Below are positions 12,060 through 22,669 of a stretch of 64,000 nucleotides of DNA, in pieces. Numbering within the stretch: position 1 is the first letter of the stretch; each line of letters opens with the position of its first letter. The notes under the pieces are model-generated. The model was not told where the DNA came from and did not search any database. It worked only from the letters and a program-made list of their open reading frames with translations. Source of the stretch: Caprella mutica (Eukaryota; Arthropoda; Malacostraca; Amphipoda; Caprellidae). The stretch is from NCBI GenBank assembly GCA_947561585.1, contig CANNZV010001857.1, positions 1 through 64,000 on the forward strand. Direction: 5' to 3'. A program made the translations under genes and the position numbers.

Positions 12060-12448
12060 ATGACACTATTATGGTGGAGGGGGTATATTGCGGTAGGTGA
12101 TACTAGCCTAACTACTCTAAGCGAGTAGCTTCGTTTACATTACTGATGACACTATTGAATGAAAAACCTGATCAAATTGAATGAAGAAATAAATTTATGA
12201 ATTAATGACAATAATTATGAACAAGGTTTCTTAAGGATTGAAAATAAAGAACAGTAAACACACGAACAAACACATCTAAGCTGCGCATGACAGCCCAGCA
12301 CGAAAACTAGTTTGAATAGAAATGTAATGAGTATGAATTTGACACCTGGATTCAGGTGAAGAAAAAAATGCCATAGGTGATAAATAAAATTTGATGACGT
12401 GTTATAAACTGCTATAAAATAAATAAATAGAAAATTGTGGACACAACA
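12060..12448 (-). repeat. Presumed 3' LTR of the BEL/Pao element (far end uncertain)
   Basis: On the minus strand, 26 bases after the integrase stop codon, a purine tract GGTGGGGGAAG is followed by TGTTGTGTCC at 12448. A polypurine tract directly before TGTTG is how 3' LTRs of this class begin. The far boundary is set only by loss of recognisable signal. I could not find a matching 5' LTR upstream of gag, so the length is a guess. Confidence 0.45.
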
Positions 12449-12474
12449 CTTCCCCCACCAAATGTACGGCAGAG

Positions 12475-13812
12475 TCATTCATCGGAAGGGACGAGTAGAA
12501 CAGTGTCTTGAATACAGCGTTGTAGAGTTCTATTCCTTCCATGCGAGTCTGCAAGTTTCAGAGTGAGGGTTCTAATAAAACCATCTGCCCCAACGTGGAC
12601 ATCTTCTACCTTAGCGATTGGCCAGTTGATTCTCTTAACAGAAATATTCCTCACTAGGACCACGTCATTAACTTTCGGTTGTCGTTTCTCAGTTCTCCAC
12701 TTGTTGCGGGACTGTAGTGACTGCAGATGATGACGTCGATGTCTAACCCAAAACTGATCTGCCAAGTAGTTTACCCTTTTCCATCGCTTCGCACCATATT
12801 GGGCCAGATCCGTTGGAGATGAGTTTTCCGGCGGTAAACTAAGAGGGTGCGATTTCAGAGTTAGGATCATCTGGGGGGAAATGGCAATCGGGTCATTTGG
12901 GTCAGAACTAGAGCAGTACAACGGCGTTTCATTAACGATAGATGCACACTCTGCAATGAGAGTGTGAAGTTCATCTCGACTCAGCTTCCCTTCTCTTAAC
13001 TGCAACAGGGCTCCTTCAAACACACGTTTGAACGACCCGATCTTGCGCTCCCACACGCCCGCTGCGTGGCTAGCTCCAGGGGTGTTGAACTCCCACTTAC
13101 AGTGTAAATCAGAAGACAATTTGCGAAGGTCTTCTTCGCTGAAGTCCTTCATCATCTGATTGCGTGACCCGACAAAGTTGGTACCCTGGTCTGATTTTAG
13201 CTTCTCACAGTGTCCACGCAAGGCAATGAAGCGTCGTAAGGCTAGACGGAAGGAGCTTATGTCTAGTGAATTCAGTGGCTCAATATGGATAGCTCTGCTA
13301 ACCAAGCACGTGAACATGAGGCCCCACACATTCTTGCTTGCTGTTGTTCGACGGGTATTCTTACCATCGTATACGAGATAAGGACCAAAAGTATCTACTC
13401 CAACATTGGTGAATGGAGAACACTCTTCGATTCTCTCAGGTGGCAGCTGGGACATAATCTGAGTTTGTAAGGGTCCACGGAGCTTACTGCATATGAAACA
13501 CTTCTTAAGGAATTCTCTCACAGCACTGCTACCTCTATGGATATGAAAGCCGGCTTGCTGTAAGGCTCCTAATGTTATGTGCCTTCCCTGGTGGAAGGTT
13601 TTCTCATGATAATTCTGGATTATCATCAGAGTTACTTGGCTCCTCTTTGGTAGGAGAATCGGGTGTTTAGAAGTGAAGTCAAGATTGCTCAACTTGAGAC
13701 GACCTCCGACTCTTATAACTCCTTTGTCGTCCATGAAAGGACACAATGGAGAGAGCTTGTGAGAGTTTCCCACTGTAGATCCACTTTCAAGAGTGGCAGA
13801 CAGATCTTGCAA
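12475..13812 (-). pseudogene. BEL/Pao integrase and C-terminal domain
   Basis: About 445 codons in the main element frame. Residues about 20-60 hold the IRVGGRL and HPILLP motifs that precede BEL integrases. Next come the zinc-binding module (H-x5-H in HEKTFHQGRH, then CFICSKLRG), the catalytic core with Asp in NVGVDTFGPY, Asp in SDQGTNF, and Glu in GVWERKIGSF, and a C-terminal domain with RVNYLADQFW and VVLVRN typical of BEL elements. The protein would insert element cDNA into host DNA. It is intact here, but it is cut off from upstream pol by a frameshift near 13.75-13.8 kb, so it would not be made as part of the normal polyprotein. It ends in a stop at 12475 just before the polypurine tract. 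Confidence 0.88.
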
Positions 13813-14147
13813 ATGAATTTCATCACTAAACTCAAGAGAGAGTTAGCCTTCGCCCAGTCGTTTGTCTTTTGAAGAATCCTCTCCAATATGGAATCTGAGT
13901 CTGTCACCACTGCAGCCAAGTATATGGCACCATTTTGCAATGTCTCGGGTAACTCAGAAGCAACCTCTATGTCCCATGAAGAACTCTCTGCTTGATCCAA
14001 AAATGCTGGGCCTGTGAACCAGCTTGATTTTGCGAGTTGCTTAGGTGTCTGAGACTTGGTTGCGATATCAGCCGGATTTAAACGGCTTGGCACGTATGAC
14101 CACTGGTTAGCTTTACTTAATCTTGCTGTCAGAATAGTAGGAGACAC
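13713..14147 (-). pseudogene. BEL/Pao RNase H-integrase linker in a shifted frame
   Basis: This segment continues the polyprotein in another frame: QWSYVPSRLNPADIATK is the conserved W-x-Y-V-P-x-x-x-N-P-A-D motif that follows RNase H. The upstream frame ends with YYSDS (the RNase H SDS motif), and this frame picks up almost immediately at RLSKANQW. The roughly 30 residues normally found between those motifs are missing, which points to a deletion of about 90 bp that also changed frame. A second frame change returns to the integrase frame before IRVGGRL. Confidence 0.8.
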
Positions 14148-15519
14148 TCTTAAAGGGCCTTCTGAATTCCTCCATTATTTTGTCAGCTCTGAGGACTGCG
14201 TCAAGAGCTGAGCATAATTCAACACGTGGAATAGAAGTTGCAGCTTTGGGTGACAGTGTTGAGCTCCCGTACACAAAAGAAACTGTTATTCCATTACAGC
14301 TAATAAATCTAGCGTACATAACAGTGCCTATGGCGTTGATAAAAGCGTCGCAAAACACGTGCATCTCTACACCATCAATTTCACCGAAGTTGTTTGGAGT
14401 GTAGCAGCGTGGCAAGCAGATATCTTCGCAGTCAGACATGCTGTCAATCCATGACTTCCATTTAGCCAAGTGATCCTCATCCAAAGTTTCGTCCTTACTT
14501 ATCTTGTGCGTAACAGGGTCCTTTGAGCTGTTCAAGATTTCCCTCTGGAGCAATTTACCTCCTAGAAGTAATGGACAAACCAAGCCAAAGGGATCGAAGG
14601 GCTTATTCAACACACTTAGTATACCTCTCTTGCTGAAAGGTTTTTTAGGTAGATCGATCCTCTTCACAAATTCGTCTGAAGCCACTCTCCACTGCAATCC
14701 GAGAGCCTTTACATTCTGGTCAGGGTTGAGTGATAGAGTCTTGACGTCTGATGCCAATTCACTGTTTTCGAATGCCTGAAGTACACTGGCGTTGTTGGAG
14801 CATATTTTGTGAAGGCGCAAGTTGTATATGCTTAGAATCTTTATGCAACCCGATAAAGTGTCAATTGCAGCATCAACAGACTTTGAAGATGCGAGGAGAT
14901 CATCAACATAGAAGCTATTGTGTATACAATAACATGATTCTTGGAGAGCCTCATCATCAACGTTCTTGGTAGTGTACCGCAAGCCATATGTCGCGATTGC
15001 GGGACTAGACCTGTTTCCGAAAACATGTACCTTGCTTCGATATTGTACGATTTTCTCATTTGGGTCGTTCTTGTCCCACCAATAAAATCTCATCTTGTCC
15101 CAGTCAGAAGGATCCACGCGAAACGAATGAAACATTCTCTCCACATCAGCGGCATATCCCACGGGTCCATGACGAAAGCGGATTAAAACTCCTAGCAGCT
15201 TATTATTGACGTCTGGTCCTTGTAGGAGTGAATCATTGAGGCTCTTCCCGTTGTATTTTGCACTAGAATCAAAAACAATTCTCACTTTGTTCTTCTGTTG
15301 GATGGGAAACACAGGAATGAAGTTGCAACCCTCTCTTTTATTTATCTTCTCAATGGGAACCTTTTCGATCTGGTCTTTCGCCAGATAGTCTCCCATTATG
15401 TCCATGCATTGCTCAAGCTTCACTGAATCCTGTTTAACTCTATCCAGCGTGTTTCTTGACCTCATAAATACTGCCTGCCTGTTATCTGGAAGGTCGTAAT
15501 TCTTCATTGGAAGTGGAAA
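14113..15519 (-). pseudogene. BEL/Pao reverse transcriptase and RNase H start
   Basis: The reverse transcriptase copies element RNA into DNA. Visible motifs, N to C: PVFPIQQKNKVRIVFDSSAK (start of the RT fold), LLGVLIRFRHGPVGYAADVE (motif A, with the first catalytic Asp), MRFYWW, VHVFGNRSSPAIA, and the catalytic FYVDD box near residue 200. Later come the thumb/connection region and the RNase H start HVFCDAFINAIGTVMYARF with SPK and IPRVEL. Catalytic Asp residues are present. The frame is open upstream to a TAA at 15520-15522, which separates it from protease without any frame change, so a single nonsense change explains the break. Confidence 0.88.
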
Positions 15520-16452
15520 TTAGAGATTTCCCTTTTTGTTCTTCTGTACGTTGAACGACATTATATCAAGGAAGTCTTGATCATCTTTGGAGAGTGCGAT
15601 CATTTCGTCGTCTCTTTCCTCCTTGAATACATCAAAGTTCCTGTTGAGGATGTCTGCAGTTGCGGAATCAAATTTCTCTGATGCATCAAAATGTTCACTT
15701 GCGCAAGGAGAGACTGCAGTTTTTAAGCACCTTCTTAGGTGTTTCTCCTCTATGTTCGAGCATACAGGCCCGACCAAAGACCATCCAAGTGGAGAACGAT
15801 AAACAAAAGGATGACGAGAACCATATGATCGCCCACCCATTGCTTCTCCACAGTCAGCTCCTATGAGAAGTAGTACTTGAAGATCATCCCCAATCTCTGG
15901 AAACTTGCTAGCATGTTTTCTCACATGAGCATAAGCTGCAACCAATTTTGGTGAAGCAGCTTCGTGCTTAGTATTTGGGATGTAAGGGTTTGTTCTCATC
16001 GCTGGAATCTTGATCCAGTTCCTCTCTGACAAACCTCTCACCATCAATCCTTGAACTTGATCTCCTTCAACAGTGTTACGAAGACCAGACGTTGTAGATA
16101 TCTCATACGCTGACTGGCAGCGATCGAGATTGAAGTAATCCATTAGCATTGGATCACAAAGGCAACAATTACTCTGATCGTCCAGTATTGCAAGACACCT
16201 CAAGACCATTGTGGAATTCGGTGCTCTTATTTCTACTGGTAAGGTTTTAGAGCACACTCTAATCGCTTCAGGATCATTGCAGACCATAGAGCAATTCAAA
16301 TTCATTGCGAAGCGACCAACTTGTGGTCTTGGATTATATGCTTCACGTTGCACTGGGCTGTTTCTGTTGGAGTTGTATCTATCAGATGAGAATTTCTTGT
16401 TGCTTAGACTGTCGTAATGCAACAATGTGTGATGTTTCTTTTTGCAGATGTC
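15520..16452 (-). pseudogene. BEL/Pao gag end, protease and pol N-terminus
   Basis: In the same frame as gag after one TGA. The first codons carry CKKKHHTLLH, the second half of the second gag zinc knuckle, showing that the TGA interrupts one polyprotein and is not a natural boundary. The aspartic protease follows (CLAILDDQSNCCL near residue 80-90; this family uses D-x-x-S/D-x in place of the retroviral DTG). Later RSYGSRHPFVYRSPLGWSLVGP fits the conserved G-W-x-L-x-G motif downstream of BEL protease. The segment ends at a TAA directly before the FPLPMK start of the RT region. Confidence 0.82.
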
Positions 16453-17290
16453 TCACGATATTTCAACAATGCAATCCCTCGCGAAATGAGTGCCCATGCA
16501 CTTGTAACACAGCTTATTATCCTTAATGAGGGTCTTTTTTTCTTCGTAACCAAGTCCTCTAAATTTGTTGCAGTCAGCGAGAGAATGATTATTGGTTCCG
16601 TGCAGCACACATCCTGACGTGGTCGTAACGTTTAATGTCTTGAGCCTCCTTGTTGAGTCACGGCTCTCAAGTCCATTAGAAAAACCCGGCATGCTCATTT
16701 CACGAACAAAGCTCTCTGTGAATTTCAAAAACTGGTCGAATCTGGGTACTGGAAATCCCCTTTCTCTATATCTGAAACTCTCCGATCGCCATTTCCGTGC
16801 AAATGCTTCTGGAAACTTCTCGTAAATTATTTTCATTCCAGCAGGTAGATCGAACATAGACAGGTCAGGACAGTAACCCATATTAGCTCTGATTAAATTG
16901 CACAGTTCTAATAAATCTTCCATCTGATGTTTGTCCTTCAGGCTCTTGATAGGACTGAAGGAGTTTATCCTAGAGAGTAGAGCCTCTGCTACTCTTTCTC
17001 CCGATCCATATCTCTCCTGAAGATCACGCCAAATTTTCAGTAGAGTGTCTCTCGCATCATAAACACCAGCGTGTATTCGGTTAGAGATCAGATCTCTAAC
17101 CCTTCCTTCCGTATTTGCCTCAAGAATTAGGAGAGAGTCATGAGGATCGACTTCAGCTTCGAGAAGTCTACGAGACATTTGCATTTTCCAGCCCCAAAAC
17201 TTATGCGAATCTCCCCAGAATTTATCTCCTATTCCTCTGAATAGATCATGTTTCAGTTGAGTTCTGCTGATTGGATCCAAGATGTCAACG
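16453..17290 (-). pseudogene. BEL/Pao gag
   Basis: About 275 codons of capsid-like protein: HKFWGWKMQMSRRL, RVRDLISNRI and IWRDLQERYGS near the N-terminus are typical of the retrotransposon gag block of this clade. A zinc knuckle follows (CYKCMGTHFARDC). The reading frame has no ATG at its start. It is open only about 40 nt further upstream before a TAA, so the true N-terminus is either lost or lies in a damaged leader. The TGA at 16453-16455 falls where the first Cys of the second knuckle should be (two residues before DIC), so the second knuckle is destroyed. Confidence 0.8.
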
Positions 17291-17588
17291 TGAGGTTGAA
17301 CAGGAGGTTGAACAAAAATTTAACCTTGGCTGAATGTTATTCGTAATGTGTATCATAGCTGCCAAATCAAAACTTCCTTGGTCAGTCCGCATTGAATTAT
17401 TTGTAATTCAAACTTGGAAATGATTTTCCTAAAATTGTTCCTTACTTGTTGAGAGCTTTTCTCTCCTAGTGTTGGAGTATTGGTCATAATTTCTTATATG
17501 AAGGGGTGTTGTAATTCATTAATTGAGATAACTAAGGTGAATGTGCGATTTGGCCTGAGAATGCTAAGAAGATTACTATATAATTTAA
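17291..17588. other. Damaged leader of the BEL/Pao element
   Basis: No LTR resembling the sequence below 12448 and no primer binding site could be found. Contains a short direct repeat (AGGTTGAACA twice at about 17292-17312). Ends in TTAA at 17585-17588, the target site of the next element. Confidence 0.4.
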
Positions 17589-18145
17589 AGGGGTGGTAAA
17601 CCTTTGGACCAGCTTTTTCTCTCTTGTTGATAACTCGATAAAGGGAAATTAATAATAGAATAAAATGCTGTTATTTTATTTTTTAAATACCTATTTAAAA
17701 AAGTTAAATTAATTAATTCGCAAATGCAGCGCCACCTACTAACTAAATCTGGACTTACAAATGTCAATTGTGAACAAAAGATTGAACAAAACAATGACAC
17801 ACATACGCACGCAATGGTTAAACTACAACTTTTAAACTTAAAAACTTACAGCCTAGCCTCTTAGCTACCACACTACTGACTAGATTAACTAGTTATTATA
17901 GTTTTATACTTACTGATGTCGAACAATTTATTATTATAATTGATAACAGCTTATCAGGATTGTAAACGATAATTCGCAGCGCCCCTTGCAGTGAACACTG
18001 GACTTAGAACCAAATTATTAATTACATTTTTTTTACTGGTGATAGTTTTATATAAGACGAATAAACTCTCGTGTGTATACAACTAATTACTAACAATATT
18101 TTCATTACAAAAAATGACATTTTTTTATAAAGTTTACTGCCCCTT
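17589..18145. mobile_element. piggyBac-like MITE flanked by TTAA
   Basis: The left end reads AGGGGTGGTAAAC after TTAA (17585-17588); the right end reads, inward on the other strand, AGGGGCAGTAAAC, before TTAA (18146-18149). A TTAA duplication plus short inverted ends is diagnostic of piggyBac-type transposition. The 557-bp body has no transposase and is AT-rich. A related end (GACTGAACTGCCCCT then TTAA) occurs at about 33907-33925. The autonomous source could be related to the relic at 11.0-11.5 kb, but I have no end sequence from that copy to compare. Confidence 0.8.
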
Positions 18146-18149
18146 TAAA

Positions 18150-19700
18150 GGTTTTTTTTTTCTAATCATTTTTTTTTAATATATAAATTAAAACTAACCA
18201 GTGTGGAAAGCTGATTTCAGCTTTACTTATATAAAATTAGATTCTTAGTAAATTTTTAAGCATTTGTCTTTCTTTTAATAATCAAACGAATATTCTTAAA
18301 ATAGTTCTTTAAATTCAATTCAATATACATAGGATTCTTTTCATATTTCACTTAAACCTTTTACCTAATTTTAATTATGAGATCTATTTTTAAAATTCTA
18401 CTAAATTACTTATACATATATATATAGGAACTACCTATATTATGATTTTATATATTATAAGAAAGTCTCGCTATCTTTTCCACGTCAATGATTTTGATGT
18501 TTGTAGCTAAGGATAAAATGCGAGTACATCATTTCAACAAATGTACAATTTGGTTTGCAAATGTATCTGAGGTGTAGTGCGCCTGTACTAATTCCGACTA
18601 AAAAAAACAATTACCTACCGTTTTTTGTGGAATGGAAGAGCAAAGTGAACAAAAGGTAAACAAATATTTGTAAAGATAGCTTAAAGCTAATGCTATTGTA
18701 AGCTAAGTTTAGAGGACGGAATAAGTACATCTATCACAGCTGACTGACGAGTCTGTAAGTCCAACCCATCTTATGGAATGTACAGTTTTTTGGCAGGTTT
18801 TAACAAGAAACAATTATAGTTAATCACAATAATGAAACACAGTAATTTAACTTACTTGGAGCAGCGATAGCTATGAAACTACTCCTACAATACTGAATTA
18901 TCATTTGATACTGTACCTACTGCAGTTAATCAAATTAGAATAACATCATTTGAAACCTATACTCTAATTTGATATTGATATTTCGTCGTAATCTTCTCCA
19001 AAAATACGTAAGCACGTTCCCCTAATATATATACTAACAATATAGTATAAGTTCAATCAGTTGACGAATAGATCTAGTAGCTACTCTGGTTAGTGATTGA
19101 GCCCAATTATTATATAGAGATGAACATTTTTGTCTAATAAGAGTAGGTTAATTATTATCACATATATTATATACCTACCTTATGTGATATTTACATTTTT
19201 AGTTAGAGTAAGTGCACTCTGTGCAAATGAACCAATAATATTACACTGGTAAATGTAAAGTAGAAATTCCTGAACGCCATCCAGTGTCCTCCATCTTGTT
19301 TAGTGCTACTCTATAGTTGAATTACCTATTTAATATTGATTTGTCACTAACACTACATCCTTATTCCACTACGTATGTGCATTTTACTTGTAATACTTTT
19401 TAATGCTAGATTCATCAATATTGCTATGACCTGTTTGCATTTCTATTAAAGAATGTATACGTGAACATGGAAAGTCACCCTGAATGTAGAAAGTTTACCG
19501 TGAGGTTTCAAGTACTTACTATATTACTTAGAATTTACAATTTACAATTCTGCTACCTGTTTGTGTGTGTTTTTTTTTTCTGCAGTTGTCACTCCGGTGT
19601 GACCAGTTGAAAGATTCTAGTATGATATAAGTTCTTCAAATTTCAGGATGGCCATTTTCCTGTTGACTCGAAGACCAGACACTACGGAACCCCCACACCC
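18150..19700. other. AT-rich region, no supported gene
   Basis: No gene, repeat array or element ends recognised. Confidence 0.4.
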
Positions 19701-19709
19701 TCTCAAACA

Positions 19710-21115
19710 CAACACCCCCGGTCCGCGGGACAATTGGTACCGGTCCGCGGAAGGATACTCAATAATTCAATTAAAGAAAGTAAATTATTTTTATATAAGT
19801 GTGACCTCACATAAATAGATAATAAAAGTTGGTAGACAAATTCAAATTTTCTGAGACAAATACCTTTAAAATGAATATATAATTTATAACAATCAGAGAT
19901 GTTTTGATCAAGAGATTTAGGGTCCTCTCTGTGGACCCGAGAAAAAAAGTACAGCCCTACCCTAACCTTCGTGACATGTTCAAATCATATTTAGACGCGT
20001 ATATACCTGACTACTATTATATCATTATTAATTTTTCGAACTGAAGTATCACTATCTTTTGGGATCATCTGTAAGATTCGAAAACTAAGATTTCTCTCCT
20101 GTACAAACTGAACCCCAATTACTCATCTCCTGTACGATTAACACACCAATGATTTCATTCCTGTGCAATCCACACTCCAATGATTTCTCTCCAGAACAAT
20201 TCACGCCCAAATAATTTCATACCTGTACAATCCTGTTCAATCAGCACATCAATGATTTCACTCCTGTGTAACCCACACTCCAATAATTTCATTATTTTAC
20301 AATCCACACCTCAATAGTTTCGCTCCTGTACAATCCACACATCAATGATTTCACTCTTGTTCAATCAGCACATCAATGATTTCACTCCTGTATAATCCGC
20401 ACCCCCAATGATTTCCCTCCTGTTCAATCAGCACATCAATGATTTCACTCCTGTATAATCCACACCCCAATAATTTCACTCCTGTTCAATCAGCACATCA
20501 ATGATTTCACTCCTGTATAATCCGCACCCCCAATGATTTCACTCCTGTATAATCCACACCCCAATGATTTCACTCCTGTTCAATCAGCACATCAATGATT
20601 TCACTCCTGTATAATCAACACCCCAATGATTTCACTCCTGTTCAATCAGCACATCAATGATTACACTCCTGTATAATCCGCACCCCCAATGATTTCCCTC
20701 CTGTATAATCCACACCCCAATGATTTCCCTCCTGTATAATCCACACCCCAATGATTTCCCTCCTGTATAATCCACACCCCAATATGAACTGGCCACTGGG
20801 GAGCAGATTCTACAGGTGATCCTTTTTTTTACCCGATTATTTTTATTTTTCGTACCTGAGTGATTAAATTATTTTGACCTGAGTGTTATTAGTTATTACT
20901 ATTTTTTGTACCAGATTCAAATTGTTATTGTAAAAAGAATGTTTATATAAAGGAATATTTTATATTAGCTCCAGAAAGCAGTAGCCTCTTAGAAGCGAAC
21001 GAATTTTTGGTGTACCCAATACTATTAGTCTATTAGCTACATTCATCCCGCCGGGCCGCGAGAATATTTTTCAACGTTTACCGGTCCGCGACGATAAAAA
21101 GGTTGCCGACCACTG
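19710..21115. mobile_element. hAT-like non-autonomous element (right end clear, left end unclear)
   Basis: The right end reads, inward on the minus strand, CAGTGGTCGGCAACC followed by GCGGACCGG and GCGGCCCGG blocks, the familiar terminus of hAT-type non-autonomous elements. On the left at 19718-19745 two CCGGTCCGCGG blocks occur in the same orientation as at the right end, so they are not the missing left terminus and may be the broken end of another copy. A 31-bp minisatellite fills the interior (20090-20785). Confidence 0.55.
20090..20785. repeat. 31-bp minisatellite, about 22 units of two types
   Basis: Units share CAATGATTTCACTCCTGT and differ in the other half: one type has TCAATCAGCACAT, the other ATAATCCACACCCC. 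The two types alternate through much of the array, giving a 62-bp higher-order period, and the last units (20680-20785) are nearly identical copies of the second type. Some units carry one extra C (32 bp). No open frame of interest. Confidence 0.93.
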
Positions 21116-21421
21116 CAGTGTAATACATCCATTTGTGTTCATGTAAACAGTCATATTTACCCAATTGAACATTTTCCAATAAGTCTCTTATTATTTCAAT
21201 GATTACAATATTAAGTTAAGTAATTTAGATAATATTACTTACTGATTTTAGAAAATGCCGAAAAAGTAGGATAAAAGGGTGTCCGGTTTGATGTCGTGCT
21301 GGACAGACTTTAAAAGTCGTACAACTCGCCCAAAAACCGGACGTCTTGCCACCCTACCTCTAATCGATTTGTGCGGGTGAGTGGCGAGCAGAACACAGGC
21401 TTAATTTAGAGTTTTTAGAGG

Positions 21422-22656
21422 GTACACGGAAAACTGTCATGTGAAGCGGAAAACTGCCAGTCACTTACTGGCAATTTAATAACTTTTGTCAATAATAACA
21501 TTTGAAATTATAAAAAAAGCCGTTCGCAATTCTATAAGGAGTTAAGGGGTTATCATTTTTACAGTAATAACTATATAGATATTGCATTATTTAATATTCA
21601 CAGGAAAATAATATTTCAACTAAACTATTTTATTAAACACACAGTTAACGAAAGATCGGTAGTCATAAGGAAGTTAAAATTACCATTTTCAACATATTTA
21701 CTAAGTCACGTACATTTTAAAAACTTGTTAAGTTACGAATAGTCCCTTGTTTTTAATTTTCTATTTACGTCAGCAATATAGCATTTGGTCACAAAACAAA
21801 CGTTAAACCCCTTGTACTGATTTTTTATTATCAGCTAGTTAGATTTTCTCACAATAATATCATTGTAAATTATAAAATAAATTTAGTGAATGTTTAATCA
21901 ACTTATATGTATACTCAATATTTATTACATTTACATTTTTTTTTTCCATGTCAATTACACAACACCTTCATTCTTACAATATTCACTTATATGTAAAAAA
22001 TAGCATTATTCAATATGCACTCCAATTCGATCGAGTGAAAATTATTGTCACAGAATTAGTGGTTGCAAATTCTAAGTATTTCGCAAATATCGATCGAAGT
22101 ATTTAATAAGGAGTATAAGCGAATATGGAGCTTGAATTCTTGTTCAGTTCTTAAATTATAAACACATAAAGAAATAATTTGACACTAATCCTTTATGAAC
22201 TGATAATGTAAAGATGCATTGTGTAAACAAAGAAATTGTACTCTGTCCATAATACAATTATTTCTTTGTTTCTTTAGTAGTTTCTAAGAAAGGTTTTAGT
22301 TTATAATTTCTATATTGAATTTGATTTATTTCTGTTATATTTATTTAATAATGCATTTAAAAAATTCTAATAAATTTGTAACATTTAACTATTATATTTG
22401 TTTTGTATTCTAAGTAAAAAGGAATGTCCCCTTAACTCCTCAAAGAATTGCAAACGGTTTTTTATAATTTCAAATGTTATTACTGACTAAAGTCATTAAA
22501 TTGCCAGTAAGGGACTGGCAGTTTTCTGCCTGGAAGTTTTTCACCTGGCAGTTTTCCTCATGGCAGTTTTCTGCATGGCAGTTTTCCGCTTCGGCAGTTT
22601 TCCACATGGCAGTTTTCCGCATGGCTGTTTTCCCGCCTGGCAGTTTTCCTGACAAC
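21422..22656. mobile_element. Foldback/Mutator-like element 1 with exact 9-bp TSD
   Basis: The exact 9-mer TTTTAGAGG flanks the element at 21413-21421 and 22657-22665. Inside, about 21430-21560 and 22430-22530 are reverse complements: GGAAAACTGCCAGTC, TTACTGGCAATTTAAT, AATAACATTTGAAATTATAAAA and GGAGTTAAGGGG occur on both sides. The right side has an expanded 15-bp repeat of the terminal motif. No coding sequence. Long inverted repeats with a 9-bp duplication fit the Foldback/Mutator type. Element 2 at 39468-40658 shares the terminal motif style. Confidence 0.85.
22513..22650. repeat. 15-bp terminal repeat array, about 9 units
   Basis: Units of TGGCAGTTTTC plus 3-6 variable bases sit inside the right arm of foldback element 1. 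The left arm has only about two units in inverse orientation, so the array expanded on one side. The open frames running through it on both strands (FSAWQ/CHAEN patterns) are by-products. Confidence 0.9.
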
Positions 22657-22669
22657 TTTTAGAGGTACA

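Larger units (their letters stand above)
12449..17290 (-). mobile_element. BEL/Pao LTR retrotransposon, nearly complete but inactivated
   Basis: Gag, protease, reverse transcriptase, RNase H, integrase and a C-terminal domain follow in BEL/Pao order on the minus strand. All but one segment lie in the same frame. Coding continuity is broken by an in-frame TGA (16453-16455) and TAA (15520-15522), and by a short block (about 14147 to 13713) in a shifted frame. Apart from these breaks the protein is well preserved, suggesting fairly recent activity. No 5' LTR is visible in 17.3-18.2 kb; the 557-bp TTAA-flanked element at 17589-18145 begins only about 300 bp from gag and may have replaced or split the leader. 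Confidence 0.88.

Noticed and set aside
19660..19750. CCGGTCCGCGG blocks as the left end of the hAT-like element
   Set aside because: They are in the same orientation as at the right end, so they cannot be its inverted left terminus.
22470..22662. Open frames on both strands with repeating FSAWQ and CHAEN patterns
   Set aside because: By-product of the 15-bp terminal repeats of foldback element 1.
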